This document shows, one piece after another, positions 43,891-53,669 of a stretch of DNA of 64,000 bases (position 1 is the first letter of the stretch; every line of letters begins with the position of its first letter). Origin of the DNA: Marinifilum sp. D737 (lineage in GTDB: Bacteria; Bacteroidota; Bacteroidia; Bacteroidales; Marinifilaceae); the NCBI RefSeq assembly GCF_026672275.1, contig NZ_JANQCD010000007.1, positions 86,384-150,383 of the forward strand, in the 5' to 3' direction. The translations under genes and the position numbers were made by a program. The notes under the pieces were generated by a model, which saw only the letters and a program-made list of their open reading frames with translations, did no database searches and was not told where the DNA came from.

Positions 43891-46818
43891 TTATTTAACA
43901 ATCAAACGTTTTGAAAAATGAACATCTTCACCACGCACGAGTACAATATAGACTCCTGAAGCAAGATCAGAAATATTCACTTGCTTTGTATAAGTTCCTT
44001 CACAGTTCAATTCTTTTACTGATGAAACCATACGCCCATTTGCATCATAAATGGTAATGTCCAGGTCAACTTGCTCTTCGAGCACCAATTCAAAATTAAA
44101 GTAATCACTTGCAGGGTTTGGATAGATACTCAATTCTTCAGCATCCGGCTCCAACTCGAATCCAGTCTTCACAAAGGCAGATGTTACATTGCCAGCGAAT
44201 TTAGACTTGCTGCTACTATTGGATGCTGTAATATTTACAAGGTCTATGTAAATATCGTCACTGTTTGAGCTTGCATCACATTGAAAACGGAATTTAGCAT
44301 CGGAAGCAAAAGTGTACTGGTCCGCATCAAAACTCACTGTTGCCACATAATAGTTATTGTTGTCGAAATCTGTGCCGCTAACAAAAACAGCTAAGGTATG
44401 CCATGATGATCCATCGTAATACTTTACAAAGAAATCTTCATTGTTTTCCATGCTGTAAGCATAGTAATAAAATTCTATATCAATTTGATTGTAAGCACTA
44501 ATATCAAATGCAGGAGATGTCATTGATGATTTGCTACCCGAATTATCCTGCAGGTTAATAGAGTAAGATCCCTGATATGATCGGGAACCGGAATAACGAC
44601 TGGCATCACTACCACCGTCAATCCAAGCATCCCATCCCGACTCAAAATCACTGGCAATCAAAACCTGTGAAGCCGGAGCCGATTTTGTTGTCACACTTAA
44701 TTGTGTTGTCGACGATTTATTTCCAGCCTCATCTTTAGCCAATACTTTAACAATGTAAGTTGTGCTGGCAGTAAGTGAACTGAAAGCATAACTTGTTGCT
44801 GTTTGTGTGGCAACAAGAACATCATCCAGGTACAATTCATAAGCGCCAACAGCTACATTATCGGTTGATGCTGACCATGAGACATCAAAGCTTGTTTGCT
44901 GCACATTGCTTACTGCAAAATTACCTGGCGTAGTTGGAGCCTCAGTATCCGGACTTAGGGTTGTCACTTGAATCGTAGCTGCAAGCGATGAATTGCCAGC
45001 TTCATCTTTGGCAATTACCTTTACCTCATAAGTAGTGCCTGAATTTAGTGTTGTAAGGCTGTAGCTTGTGCCGGTTTGAGTTGCTGTTAACTGGTTGTCA
45101 AGGTACAGCTCATAAACACTTACACCTACATTATCGCTTGAGGCTAACCATGAAATGTCAAAGCTGTTTTCTGTAATGTTTGAGGCTGCCAGGTTTCCTG
45201 GAATAGTTGGAGCTTCAGTATCAGCAATTGCACCCCCTCCATCAAATGTATGACTGCCTAATCCTGTAAAGGTATCCTTCGACAAAACATCCCATTCCGA
45301 TACCGTATAAGTGGTATTTGGACTCGAAATATTCGATTTACGACGCATGGTCTGGTCGATTGCAAAATTAGAAGATCCTCCGTTAAAATTCCCAATGATA
45401 TCGATAAGCACATCATTTTTGAACAATCCAAGGGCATCGTTCCCATTGAAAGACATTTCACTTACACCCCCGGTATAATCTGCCTGTCCTGTAATTTCAG
45501 CCACTGCCGATGAGTGCGCTGCCACAAACACATCCTGGTGAGCCAAGCTTCCGCTTAATGCCAGACCTGATGACCAATCACCTGCTCCATTAGCTTGTTT
45601 TTTAATAACATAAGCAGACAGGTTAACTGTTACACCTGTAAAATTAGCAATCTCAACGGCTTTATTGTAAGACGATCCTTCCACATATTCAGAGAAAAAC
45701 AGCTCACTGGCAGCACCTCCTCCATTTTCTCCACTCACAATAATCTGGTAGTTCTGAACTGTTACTGCCTGTCCATCACTCACCGAGATACTCACATCTG
45801 TAGTTCCTACATTTGAAGACAAAGGTGTACCATTTAAACTGGCAGAACCATTCCCATGATCGGTTAAGCTCAACCATGCAGGAAGATTACTGGCAGAAAA
45901 GCTCATTTGATCACCATCGGCATCAGTAGCAGAAATAGCATATGAGTACGCAACATTTTCAGTTGCTTCCGTCACCGGAGTTGAAGAAAATACAGGAGTA
46001 GAATTACCTGGAGGTGTAATGCCGCAATCATAAATTTCACAAACATACTCAGGGTGATCGATAAATGGGTTTCGGTTGTTTTGATAAGAATAGACCACAT
46101 CGTTTCTTCTTCGTTCTTCATCATCAACCGGATCGTTTATATGCCATTGAATCAAGGTGGATAGTCGAGCTTGTCCCGGGGCCGTACTTGTCTTATCCAG
46201 GTAGGCTTCCTGAAGTTCCAGGTCAGGTTCTCCATCAGTTCCTTCGTATCGAACCACCATATACATTAACATTCTGGCAACATCCCCTTTTACGTCAGCA
46301 GGAGGCTCCCAGATCCATTCAGTATCACTGGTATAAGACGGGGTTGATCCATTAAAGCTGCCACCATTATCAACATAGGGAATGGAGGCTTCATCAAAGT
46401 TACGGTTGTTACGGGCAGAGTTGGTTGAAACATCGGCTGCACGAAGGTGGTGCAAATCGGTTCCGGCTCCTTGGGTAGTTCCAAAATCCCCTCTGGATTT
46501 TGCCCAAACATGCTCCCTGTTCCAACCATCGCCACTGTTATACTCAGCCGCGGCATTAATGGAGAACTTAGAGTAAATACAAAGTACATTACCAGGATTG
46601 GCCGGATCGCGGTCGGCTTCCTTTAAAATATCCCAGACATCGGTAGCTGTCGAACTGTAAGGATACTCAGTATGACCTTTAATAATGTTGTGCAGGGCGT
46701 TTTTTAAGGCGTCGCCACTTAAGCCTGTTGCAGAATTGTAATACCCTTGCGGGACTTGTGCCATTAATGCTGATGTCATCAGCAAGGCTGTAAGAAGAGA
46801 AAGTAGATTTCTTTTCAT
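43891..46818 (-). CDS. Type IX-secreted multidomain endonuclease I
   Basis: 975 residues. Signal peptide 1-20; residues ~24-265 are an endonuclease I domain with GDGWNREHVWAKSRGDFG (97-113) and DLHHLRAADVSTN, the catalytic His/metal region of EndA-type nucleases. Then a cadherin/Ig-like domain (~272-360, TPVTEATENVAYSYAISATD), a lamin-tail-like domain (~370-480), two fibronectin III domains (~533-620, ~625-710) that are near copies, and a MAM-like domain (~715-865, FESGWDAWIDGG). The last ~75 residues are a type IX sorting domain (LSIYPNPASDYFNF, GRMVSSV, GVYIVLV). It likely degrades extracellular DNA on the cell surface or outside. Confidence 0.92.
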   Translation of the reverse strand: MKRNLLSLLTALLMTSALMAQVPQGYYNSATGLSGDALKNALHNIIKGHTEYPYSSTATDVWDILKEADRDPANPGNVLCIYSKFSINAAAEYNSGDGWNREHVWAKSRGDFGTTQGAGTDLHHLRAADVSTNSARNNRNFDEASIPYVDNGGSFNGSTPSYTSDTEWIWEPPADVKGDVARMLMYMVVRYEGTDGEPDLELQEAYLDKTSTAPGQARLSTLIQWHINDPVDDEERRRNDVVYSYQNNRNPFIDHPEYVCEIYDCGITPPGNSTPVFSSTPVTEATENVAYSYAISATDADGDQMSFSASNLPAWLSLTDHGNGSASLNGTPLSSNVGTTDVSISVSDGQAVTVQNYQIIVSGENGGGAASELFFSEYVEGSSYNKAVEIANFTGVTVNLSAYVIKKQANGAGDWSSGLALSGSLAHQDVFVAAHSSAVAEITGQADYTGGVSEMSFNGNDALGLFKNDVLIDIIGNFNGGSSNFAIDQTMRRKSNISSPNTTYTVSEWDVLSKDTFTGLGSHTFDGGGAIADTEAPTIPGNLAASNITENSFDISWLASSDNVGVSVYELYLDNQLTATQTGTSYSLTTLNSGTTYEVKVIAKDEAGNSSLAATIQVTTLSPDTEAPTTPGNFAVSNVQQTSFDVSWSASTDNVAVGAYELYLDDVLVATQTATSYAFSSLTASTTYIVKVLAKDEAGNKSSTTQLSVTTKSAPASQVLIASDFESGWDAWIDGGSDASRYSGSRSYQGSYSINLQDNSGSKSSMTSPAFDISAYNQIDIEFYYYAYSMENNEDFFVKYYDGSSWHTLAVFVSGTDFDNNNYYVATVSFDADQYTFASDAKFRFQCDASSNSDDIYIDLVNITASNSSSKSKFAGNVTSAFVKTGFELEPDAEELSIYPNPASDYFNFELVLEEQVDLDITIYDANGRMVSSVKELNCEGTYTKQVNISDLASGVYIVLVRGEDVHFSKRLIVK

Positions 46819-47370
46819 ATTAGAGTTTTTAGTTAGTAAGTAGATTGTGGAGTTTATAAAATGTCTTCCTAAGAGCTGTAGTCAACCCTTATATGGTTTA
46901 CCTGTTCAAAGACTTTACTTTCAAAGTCAAAAATCCATGCATATGGATACCTCCATCTCACATTCCATTCATAACATCATGACAATTGGAATGCATTAAA
47001 AGACATTGACTTTTGTAAAGCGTTTACAATAAAAGATACAGTATTAATGATTGGATCTGAACTGACCCGATCAATATCAAACGGTTGTTTTGTTTTTGCA
47101 CATTGCTTCCTACTATGATTCCAACCTTCATCCGCAAAAGAGAAATCATTCTTATGCATTTTTCACAAAGTGCACACGCAAATCCTCAATCCCGAATCTC
47201 TCGCCTCTTCCAAAACTACTAACCTGAGTTCGGCTTAAAGGGTTTGCAGCCAATAAAACTAAACTATTTTTTGATATAACAATGTACAATGATCATTTTT
47301 TTTAATGAAACATTGAAGACAATGAAGTGCTTTAACAGCTACCTGCTTTCAAAACCTGTTTTTGATTACA
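46819..47370. other. Noncoding stretch between the nuclease and rnz
   Basis: No gene is supported. It holds AT-rich sequence and one minus-strand open frame (46977-47159) that lacks support. The promoter of the nuclease gene should lie at the left end, but no exact box was seen. Confidence 0.4.
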
Positions 47371-48297
47371 CTAGCCTAATTCAACAGAGAACTTACTGCC
47401 ATCTTCGGCCAGGTAAGTATTTTCAAATACTGATCTCGCTTCCTTCAAATGAGCATTCAAACTTTTAAAGCGAGTTGAAAAGTGCCCAATAATTAGCTTT
47501 TTCACTTGTGCATCATCAGCCATTTTAGCTGCCTGTTCTGCTGTAGAATGGTAGGTAGCCTTTGCGAGCTTCGCCTCTGTTTTTAGAAAAGTAGCCTCAT
47601 GATACAATAAATCCACTTTTTCAATAATCGGGATAATTTTCTTGTATGGAGCAGTATCGGTACAAAAAGCATAGGAACGAGTTGGCAAAGGATCTTTGGT
47701 AAGCTTTTTATTTGGAATCACCTCGCCTTCTTCGGTCACAAAATCTTCACCCATTTTTAAGGACTGGCGACAACGAATTGGAATATTGTAGAAATCCAAC
47801 AAATCTGCAATCAAAGTACGAGGTCTATCCTTCTCCTTGAATAAAAATCCGGCACAAGGCATTGCACCATGCTTTAATGGGAAAGATTGGACAATCACTT
47901 TGTCATCTTCGAAAAGAGTTTGAGTGTCTTTTCCAAAAATGGTGTGGAAATAAATATTGTATTGCTTCTTGGTTTCAAGAAGTTCCAACTGAAATGTAAT
48001 CAACTTCTCGAGCTTACTATGTCCATATATATGCAGGTCGGATTTTCGCCCTTGAAGAGCATAAGTAGAGAGTAATCCGATTAGGCCAAATATATGGTCG
48101 CCATGAGTATGCGATATGAAGATATGGTTGATACGACTCATTGGAACACGGAATCGTTTCATTTGAATCTGAGTACCTTCACCACAGTCAATTAAAAAGA
48201 ACCGCTCAAGTACATTGAGCACTTGAGCGGTTGGATATCTTTTGGTTGTTGGTAAAGCAGAGTTACTGCCTAGAATAGTTACTTCAAATTTCACCAA
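47371..48297 (-). CDS. rnz: Ribonuclease Z (tRNase Z), non-ATG start
   Basis: 308 residues. The metallo-beta-lactamase motif is H63-T-H65-G-D67-H68 in ISHTHGDHIFGL. GSNSALPT near the start, CGEGTQ and the HEATF and GHFSTR elements are standard for RNase Z, which removes the 3' trailer of tRNA precursors. The preceding codon is the TAA of the STAS gene, so the start must be TTG (48297) or the next codon GTG; the first ATG is inside the catalytic domain. This zero-gap layout implies translational coupling to the STAS gene in an rpsA-STAS-rnz operon. Confidence 0.93.
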   Translation of the reverse strand: MVKFEVTILGSNSALPTTKRYPTAQVLNVLERFFLIDCGEGTQIQMKRFRVPMSRINHIFISHTHGDHIFGLIGLLSTYALQGRKSDLHIYGHSKLEKLITFQLELLETKKQYNIYFHTIFGKDTQTLFEDDKVIVQSFPLKHGAMPCAGFLFKEKDRPRTLIADLLDFYNIPIRCRQSLKMGEDFVTEEGEVIPNKKLTKDPLPTRSYAFCTDTAPYKKIIPIIEKVDLLYHEATFLKTEAKLAKATYHSTAEQAAKMADDAQVKKLIIGHFSTRFKSLNAHLKEARSVFENTYLAEDGSKFSVELG

Positions 48298-48657
48298 TTA
48301 CTTGTTTAATTCAATTTGAGCTTTCATAGTAGAAACAGCCTCATCCATATTGTAAGCAATATTTAGAACCGAATCCAACTGTGAAATAGAAACCAATCTT
48401 TCAACAGCAGGCTGCAAGCCATACAGAACAAATGTTCCGTTTGCATTTTTACACAACCTATTCGCTACAAGAATTGCACTAAGACCAGAAGAATCACAAT
48501 AAGTACATGGAGTTAAATCCAAAAGGATATTTTTTTCACCGTTTCCTGAAATCAAAACCAATTCTGATTTTAAAGCCGGAGCGATATGAGTATCCAATTT
48601 GTCTTTCAATACCTGCACTAAAGTGTATCCATCTTTCTTGTCAATCTTGAAGTCCAT
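48298..48657 (-). CDS. STAS-domain anti-sigma factor antagonist
   Basis: 119 residues, one STAS domain. The phospho-acceptor region is LLDLTPCTYCDSSGLSAILVANR, with S56/S57 as the probable phosphorylated serine; two cysteines (C51, C54) flank it. In SpoIIAA-like systems the unphosphorylated protein binds a serine kinase/anti-sigma protein, and a PP2C phosphatase resets it. The PP2C response regulator at 58830 is a candidate. It lies between rpsA (20 bases upstream) and rnz (directly downstream), suggesting shared expression with translation genes. Confidence 0.88.
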   Translation of the reverse strand: MDFKIDKKDGYTLVQVLKDKLDTHIAPALKSELVLISGNGEKNILLDLTPCTYCDSSGLSAILVANRLCKNANGTFVLYGLQPAVERLVSISQLDSVLNIAYNMDEAVSTMKAQIELNK

Positions 48658-48677
48658 AGTTACCTTATTTTTAAAAA

Positions 48678-50480
48678 TTATTCAGCGTCTTTACCACCTT
48701 CTAATTGCGATTTAAGAGCAGCTAATTCTGATATATCACCTAAGGTAGTCTTTTCTAGTGAATCTTTCACTTTTTTAACACCTTTTTTCGTTGATTTAGC
48801 AGCTTCTTTTTTCGCAGCAGTCTCTTCAGCTTTCTTCACATCTTCGAAAGTTCTTGAGTGTGAAAGGATAATTCTCTTCGCAGCTTTTGAGAATTCAATT
48901 ACTTTGAATTGTAATTTCTCATCAACTTTAGCTTGAGCACCATCTTCTTTCACAAGGTGACGTGGAGTAGCGAATCCTTCAACACCGTAAGGAAGAGCGA
49001 TAACAGCTCCTTTTTCGAATACTTCTACGATAGTACCTTCGTGGATAGAATCAGTTGTAAAGATTGTTTCGAATACATCCCATGGATTTTCTTCCAATTG
49101 CTTGTGACCTAAGCTTAATCTTCTGTTATCCTTGTCGATTTCAAGAACTTTAACTTCGATTTCAGCACCAATTTGAGTGAATTCAGCTGGGTGCTTCACT
49201 TTCTTAGTCCAAGAAAGGTCTGAGATGTGGATTAATCCGTCAACACCTTCTTCGATTTCTACGAATACACCGAAGTTAGTGAAGTTACGAACTTTAGCAG
49301 TGTGCTTAGAGTTAACAGCATATTTAGTGTCAATCTCAGCCCATGGATCAGCTTTCAGTTGCTTGATACCAAGAGACATTTTTCTCTCTTCACGATCTAA
49401 AGTTAAGATTTGAGCTTCTACTTCGTCTCCAACTTTCATGAAATCCTGAGCAGATCTTAAGTGCTGTGACCAAGACATTTCAGAAACGTGAATCAAACCT
49501 TCAACACCAGTAGCGATTTCAACGAATGCACCGTAATCAGCCATAACAACTACTTTACCTTTAACAGTATCACCTACTTTCAACTCTGCATCTAGAGCAT
49601 CCCATGGATGTGGAGTAAGTTGTTTAAGACCTAGAGCGATACGTTTCTTATCGTCATCGAAGTCAAGGATTACAACGTTCAATTTCTGATCAAGCTCAAC
49701 AATTTCGCTTGGGTGAGTTACTCTACCCCAAGAAAGATCTGTAATGTGAATCAAACCGTCAACTCCACCCAAGTCGATGAATACACCGTATGAAGTGATG
49801 TTCTTAACAGTTCCTTCCAATACCTGACCTTTTTCAAGCTTAGCAATAATTTCTTTCTTCTGTTGTTCAAGTTCAGCTTCGATAAGAGCTTTGTGAGAAA
49901 CAACAACGTTTTTGAATTCGTGGTTGATTTTAACAACTTTGAACTCCATAGTTTTACCAACGTAAACATCGTAGTCGCGAATTGGCTTAACGTCGATCTG
50001 TGAACCTGGCAAGAACGCCTCGATTCCGAATACGTCAACGATCATACCACCTTTTGTACGACACTTGATGTAACCTTTGATAATTTCATCATTTTCAAGA
50101 GCCGAGTTAACTCTATCCCATGAACGTAAAGCACGAGCTTTTTTGTGTGAAAGAACTAACTGTCCTTTTTTGTCTTCTTGAGACTCAACGTAAACTTCAA
50201 CAGTATCACCAACTGTTAATTCAGGATTATATCTGAATTCGTTTAAGCTTACAATACCATCTGATTTGTAACCAATATTGATTACAACTTCTCTTTTATT
50301 CAAAGAAATAACTGTACCATCAATTACTTCTTTTTCAGCAACTGTAGATAAAGTTTTATCATACATTGCTTCTAATTCGGTTCTCTTTTCACCTGCGAAA
50401 CCTTCTTCGTTAGTGAAAGCATCCCAATCAAATTCTGCGTCTGGAGCAGAATTGTCAACTTTTTTGTTTTCTTCAACCAT
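48678..50480 (-). CDS. rpsA: 30S ribosomal protein S1
   Basis: 600 residues with six S1 domains in tandem. Typical phrases include SYGVFIDLGGVDGLIHITDLSWGRVTHPSEI, then ADYGAFVEIATGVEGLIHVSEMSW and the similar NFGVFVEIEEGVDGLIHISDLSW. The N-terminus is an acidic tail (MVEENKKVDNSAPDAEFDW), and the C-terminus is lysine/alanine-rich with a helical end, as in Bacteroidetes S1 proteins. It binds mRNA at the small subunit and is especially important where Shine-Dalgarno sequences are weak, as in this phylum. It heads an operon with the STAS and rnz genes. Confidence 0.96.
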   Translation of the reverse strand: MVEENKKVDNSAPDAEFDWDAFTNEEGFAGEKRTELEAMYDKTLSTVAEKEVIDGTVISLNKREVVINIGYKSDGIVSLNEFRYNPELTVGDTVEVYVESQEDKKGQLVLSHKKARALRSWDRVNSALENDEIIKGYIKCRTKGGMIVDVFGIEAFLPGSQIDVKPIRDYDVYVGKTMEFKVVKINHEFKNVVVSHKALIEAELEQQKKEIIAKLEKGQVLEGTVKNITSYGVFIDLGGVDGLIHITDLSWGRVTHPSEIVELDQKLNVVILDFDDDKKRIALGLKQLTPHPWDALDAELKVGDTVKGKVVVMADYGAFVEIATGVEGLIHVSEMSWSQHLRSAQDFMKVGDEVEAQILTLDREERKMSLGIKQLKADPWAEIDTKYAVNSKHTAKVRNFTNFGVFVEIEEGVDGLIHISDLSWTKKVKHPAEFTQIGAEIEVKVLEIDKDNRRLSLGHKQLEENPWDVFETIFTTDSIHEGTIVEVFEKGAVIALPYGVEGFATPRHLVKEDGAQAKVDEKLQFKVIEFSKAAKRIILSHSRTFEDVKKAEETAAKKEAAKSTKKGVKKVKDSLEKTTLGDISELAALKSQLEGGKDAE

Positions 50481-50533
50481 GTGTTAAACTACTGATTTAC
50501 TAATAAATTAGACATTATATATAAAATTCCGTG

Positions 50534-50541
50534 CAAAAGTA
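50534..50541 (-). promoter_or_regulatory. -7 box of rpsA (TACTTTTG)
   Basis: CAAAAGTA on the + strand; exact TAnnTTTG match, 54 bases upstream of the ATG. A possible CAA (-33) lies about 23 bp further up. Confidence 0.5.
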
Positions 50542-50760
50542 TTAAATTATTCCGGAAGAATATACAAGTTACGACATTTTTTTCGCAAAATCTTGTAATA
50601 AAACATACACTTAGAGCGAAATTGAGCTATTTAGAATGTACTACTTAAATTAAAAATTATAAATGATGAGTTATGAATTTATCTCCCAATACTATATTTT
50701 TCTCTACTCCCCTATTAAAACAATTTTTGTGATTTAACTGGCATAATTTTAATTCTCCCT

Positions 50761-50768
50761 TACCTTTG
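50761..50768 (+). promoter_or_regulatory. -7 box of the PhnA-like gene (TACCTTTG)
   Basis: Exact match, about 30 bases before the ATG at 50799. An in-frame TTG within this box cannot be the start codon, which decides the start of the gene. Confidence 0.6.
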
Positions 50769-50798
50769 CAGCAAATTTCGAAGAATAATCAAATTACA

Positions 50799-51371
50799 AT
50801 GAGCTTAGAAAAAGAATTACAATCACGCTCTTCGGTTTGTGAATTGTGTGGTGCTAGCGAAGGTTTAAAACCATACGAAGTTACTCCATCGAACGGATCG
50901 GCAGACCAACACATTTTGGTTTGCGGAACTTGCCACGAGCAAATGGAAGACAAAGATAAAATGGATGCCAACCACTGGCGTTGTTTGAATGATAGCATGT
51001 GGAGTACAGTTCCTGCAGTACAGGTTATGGCTTGGAGAATGTTGAACCGATTGAAAACAGAAGGCTGGCCTCAAGATTTACTAGACATGCTTTATCTTGA
51101 CGAAGAAACCATGGCTTGGGCACAAGCTACCGGCGAAGGTGAAGATGATGAAGACAAGGTAAAACACATCGACAGCAATGGTGTTGAGTTACAAGCTGGC
51201 GATAGCGTGGTATTAATCAAAGACCTTAAAGTTTCTGGTGCAGGTTTTACCGCCAAACGTGGTACTGCAGTTCGCCGAATCTCATTGGTTGCTGATGATC
51301 CAACTCATATCGAAGGACGTGTAGAAGGACAACAAATCTACATTCTTACCAAGTATGTGAAGAAAATGTAA
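50799..51371 (+). CDS. PhnA/YjdM family zinc-ribbon protein
   Basis: 190 residues from the ATG at 50799. A zinc ribbon is formed by C14-ELC17 and C42-GTC45. The conserved KHIDSNGVELQAGDSVVLIKDLKVSGAGFTAKRGT and the end GRVEGQQIYILTKYVKK match the PhnA/YjdM C-terminal domain. The family is named for a link to alkylphosphonate use in E. coli, but its function is unknown and no phosphonate genes are here. Single gene with its own promoter and terminator. Confidence 0.85.
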   Translation: MSLEKELQSRSSVCELCGASEGLKPYEVTPSNGSADQHILVCGTCHEQMEDKDKMDANHWRCLNDSMWSTVPAVQVMAWRMLNRLKTEGWPQDLLDMLYLDEETMAWAQATGEGEDDEDKVKHIDSNGVELQAGDSVVLIKDLKVSGAGFTAKRGTAVRRISLVADDPTHIEGRVEGQQIYILTKYVKKM

Positions 51372-51393
51372 CAATCTGCTTTTTGCGATTAAC

Positions 51394-51430
51394 AAAAAAC
51401 AGGAACCCTTATTGGTTTCCTGTTTTTTTT
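51394..51430. terminator. Bidirectional terminator after the PhnA-like gene
   Basis: AAACAGGAACC pairs with GGTTTCCTGTTT (one bulge), with eight T's after on the + strand, between convergent genes. Confidence 0.85.
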
Positions 51431-51438
51431 ATATCATA

Positions 51439-51843
51439 CTACCTACGCTCTATCCTAATCCATTTGGTTCTAAAAACACTTATTGATGCAACAAATCCTA
51501 TTAACAACAATGCCATAAGCATTAATAAGACATACTTCCAAAACTCACTAATTCCATCCATAAAAGCAAAAACACTCAACAATGGCAAGGTTGCAGGCAA
51601 GAATGGCAGCACTCTATTATAAAACACTCTCCCACTTACTTCAATTTCATCTCCCTCCTTCAGGTCGGAAATATTTTCACTACCACACCAACTAATTTTA
51701 GCACAAAGCTTTCCTGCGGAATTAATTTCAAGCTCTTTTTCTTCTCCACTTTTTAACTCAGTATAATTTTCACCATTTAGATAAATACGATAGGGTACAT
51801 TTCCATTTATCTTTTCAAAAGGGCGTTTTAAAGTGATTTTCAT
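51439..51843 (-). CDS. Small membrane protein of unknown function
   Basis: 134 residues. The N-terminal 75 residues are strand-rich (ITLKRPFEKINGNVPYRIYLNGENYTELKSGEEKELEI), like a small beta-domain. Two hydrophobic segments follow (about 80-95 and 100-125), ending in a basic tail. It may display the beta-domain on either side of the membrane. I recognise no family. It is a lone gene on the minus strand. Confidence 0.55.
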   Translation of the reverse strand: MKITLKRPFEKINGNVPYRIYLNGENYTELKSGEEKELEINSAGKLCAKISWCGSENISDLKEGDEIEVSGRVFYNRVLPFLPATLPLLSVFAFMDGISEFWKYVLLMLMALLLIGFVASISVFRTKWIRIERR

Positions 51844-52250
51844 TAGTTAAAGGCTTAAATTAGATTTTTAAAGATAGTACGCATTTTACTTAACAACAAA
51901 TTTCCTTAATAATCCTTATGACGATTAAATCCATACACAATTATTCTTTTCCTGGGATAGGCTAAGTGAAAAATAACAAAAACAGTTGCCTTATAACATA
52001 TCGACAACAAACTTTAACTTCTTTTAATACTCACCCCAGCGTCTCATCTCTAAAAACTTGCAAACATTCTCAACAATATAAATTTTAACTTCTTACAAGA
52101 AACTATTCGACAGATCTTCCGTAATAAAATAACATTAGCCGCTAAAGAGGCAAAAATGCTGCTTCTAAGAGACTATTACTTTAATTTATTTTGTTTTAAT
52201 TTACGGGTAGAAAACTTAATCCGTAAGCAATCACTTAAAAAACTATCTAT
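51844..52250. other. Noncoding region upstream of the nucleotide-sugar cluster
   Basis: No gene. AT-rich; an inverted repeat TTACGG/CCGTAA closes a hairpin at 52200-52226, about 25 bases before the ugd ATG. No exact -7 box was found. Confidence 0.4.
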
Positions 52251-53600
52251 ATGAACATTACTATTGTTGGTACAGGTTACGTTGGTCTTGTTTCGGGAAC
52301 CTGTTTTGCAGAAACTGGTATCACCGTTACTTGTGTTGATGTTGATCAAAAGAAAATTGACAACCTAAACAAAGGCATTATTCCAATATACGAACCGGGA
52401 TTAACTCCTATGGTTACTCGAAATATGGAAAAAGGCCGTTTGTCTTTCTCAACCAGTTTAAAAGATAGTATAACTGAAGCCGATGCGGTGTTTATTGCTG
52501 TAGGCACACCTCCTGACGAAGATGGTAGTGCTGATTTACAATACGTACTTGGAGTTGCCCGAGAAATTGGTAAATATGCACAACACTACATGGTAGTGGT
52601 AACCAAAAGTACTGTACCAATTGGTACTGCTAAAAAAGTTAAAGCAGCCGTTCAGGATGAACTAGCCAAAAGAAATTCAGATTTAACTTTTGACGTGGCT
52701 TCGAATCCTGAATTCTTGAAAGAAGGTGCAGCAATCGATGATTTCTTAAAACCTGATCGCGTAGTGATTGGTACAGAATCGGAGAAAGCGCAAAAGGTAA
52801 TGAAGCGATTGTACAAGCCATTCTTAATGAACAATCATCCTGTGATTTTTATGGATATTCCATCTGCCGAGATGACCAAATATGCAGCTAATTCGATGCT
52901 TGCAACAAAAATTTCATTCATGAACGATATCGCAAACCTATGTGAAATTGTTGGCGCAGATGTAAACAATGTACGTAAGGGTATTGGTTCGGATTCACGC
53001 ATTGGAAATAAATTTATTTACCCTGGAACAGGTTACGGCGGTTCTTGTTTTCCTAAAGATGTTCAAGCATTGGTTAAAACATCTGAACAGATGGGGCATC
53101 CACTTGAAATTCTTAAATCGGTTGAATTGGTTAACAACCGTCAAAAAAGTGTTCTTTACAAAAAGGTGATGTCTCATTTCGATGGAGATATTAAAGGCAA
53201 GAAATTTGGTATTTGGGGATTATCATTTAAACCAAACACCGATGATATGCGTGAAGCTCCGGCATTGGTAGTTATTGACAAACTTCTTAAGGAAGGTGCT
53301 GAAATTGTTGCTTACGATCCTGTTGCTATGGAAGAGTGCGAAAGAAGAATTGGGAATTCAATTCAATATGCAAAAGATCAGTACGAAGCATTGATTGATG
53401 CTGATGCTCTTATTATCATTACCGAGTGGAACGAATTTAAAGTTCCAAACTTCAGAGTAATGGAGAAACTATTAAAAAACAAGATCATTTTCGACGGACG
53501 TAATATTTACGACATCGAGGAAATGAAGGACAATGAGTACACCTACTACTCTATCGGTAGAGAAGTTATTGGCGTAGATGATAAAGTTCTTGCTAAATAA
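52251..53600 (+). CDS. ugd: UDP-glucose 6-dehydrogenase
   Basis: 449 residues. The NAD site is ITIVGTGYVGLVSGTCFAE. The active Cys sits in GTGYGGSCFPKD, preceded by the SSxIG-like loop. The C-terminal Rossmann domain has GLSFKPNTDDMREAP. The enzyme oxidises UDP-glucose to UDP-glucuronate, using two NAD+. The product is the substrate of the next gene, a UDP-xylose synthase. It starts the + strand cluster. Confidence 0.97.
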   Translation: MNITIVGTGYVGLVSGTCFAETGITVTCVDVDQKKIDNLNKGIIPIYEPGLTPMVTRNMEKGRLSFSTSLKDSITEADAVFIAVGTPPDEDGSADLQYVLGVAREIGKYAQHYMVVVTKSTVPIGTAKKVKAAVQDELAKRNSDLTFDVASNPEFLKEGAAIDDFLKPDRVVIGTESEKAQKVMKRLYKPFLMNNHPVIFMDIPSAEMTKYAANSMLATKISFMNDIANLCEIVGADVNNVRKGIGSDSRIGNKFIYPGTGYGGSCFPKDVQALVKTSEQMGHPLEILKSVELVNNRQKSVLYKKVMSHFDGDIKGKKFGIWGLSFKPNTDDMREAPALVVIDKLLKEGAEIVAYDPVAMEECERRIGNSIQYAKDQYEALIDADALIIITEWNEFKVPNFRVMEKLLKNKIIFDGRNIYDIEEMKDNEYTYYSIGREVIGVDDKVLAK

Positions 53601-53628
53601 TTAAATTAATCATTATTTTTACAACATC

Positions 53629-53656
53629 AATTCCTCCCAACTTCTTGGGAGGAATT
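53629..53656 (+). terminator. Hairpin between ugd and the UDP-xylose synthase gene
   Basis: AATTCCTCCCAA and TTGGGAGGAATT pair perfectly over 12 bp around a CTTC loop. There is no clear T-tract, so it may be a partial terminator or mRNA processing element. Confidence 0.5.
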
Positions 53657-53669
53657 TAACTATACACAC

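Noticed and set aside
46065..46589. Overlapping open frames of about 100 codons on both strands
   Set aside because: They fall within the endonuclease I domain, which is conserved in its own frame.
46977..47159. A 60-residue minus-strand open frame in the gap between the nuclease and rnz
   Set aside because: No promoter box, signal, helix or known motif, and no close same-strand neighbour to form an operon with. Chance open frame is the simpler reading.
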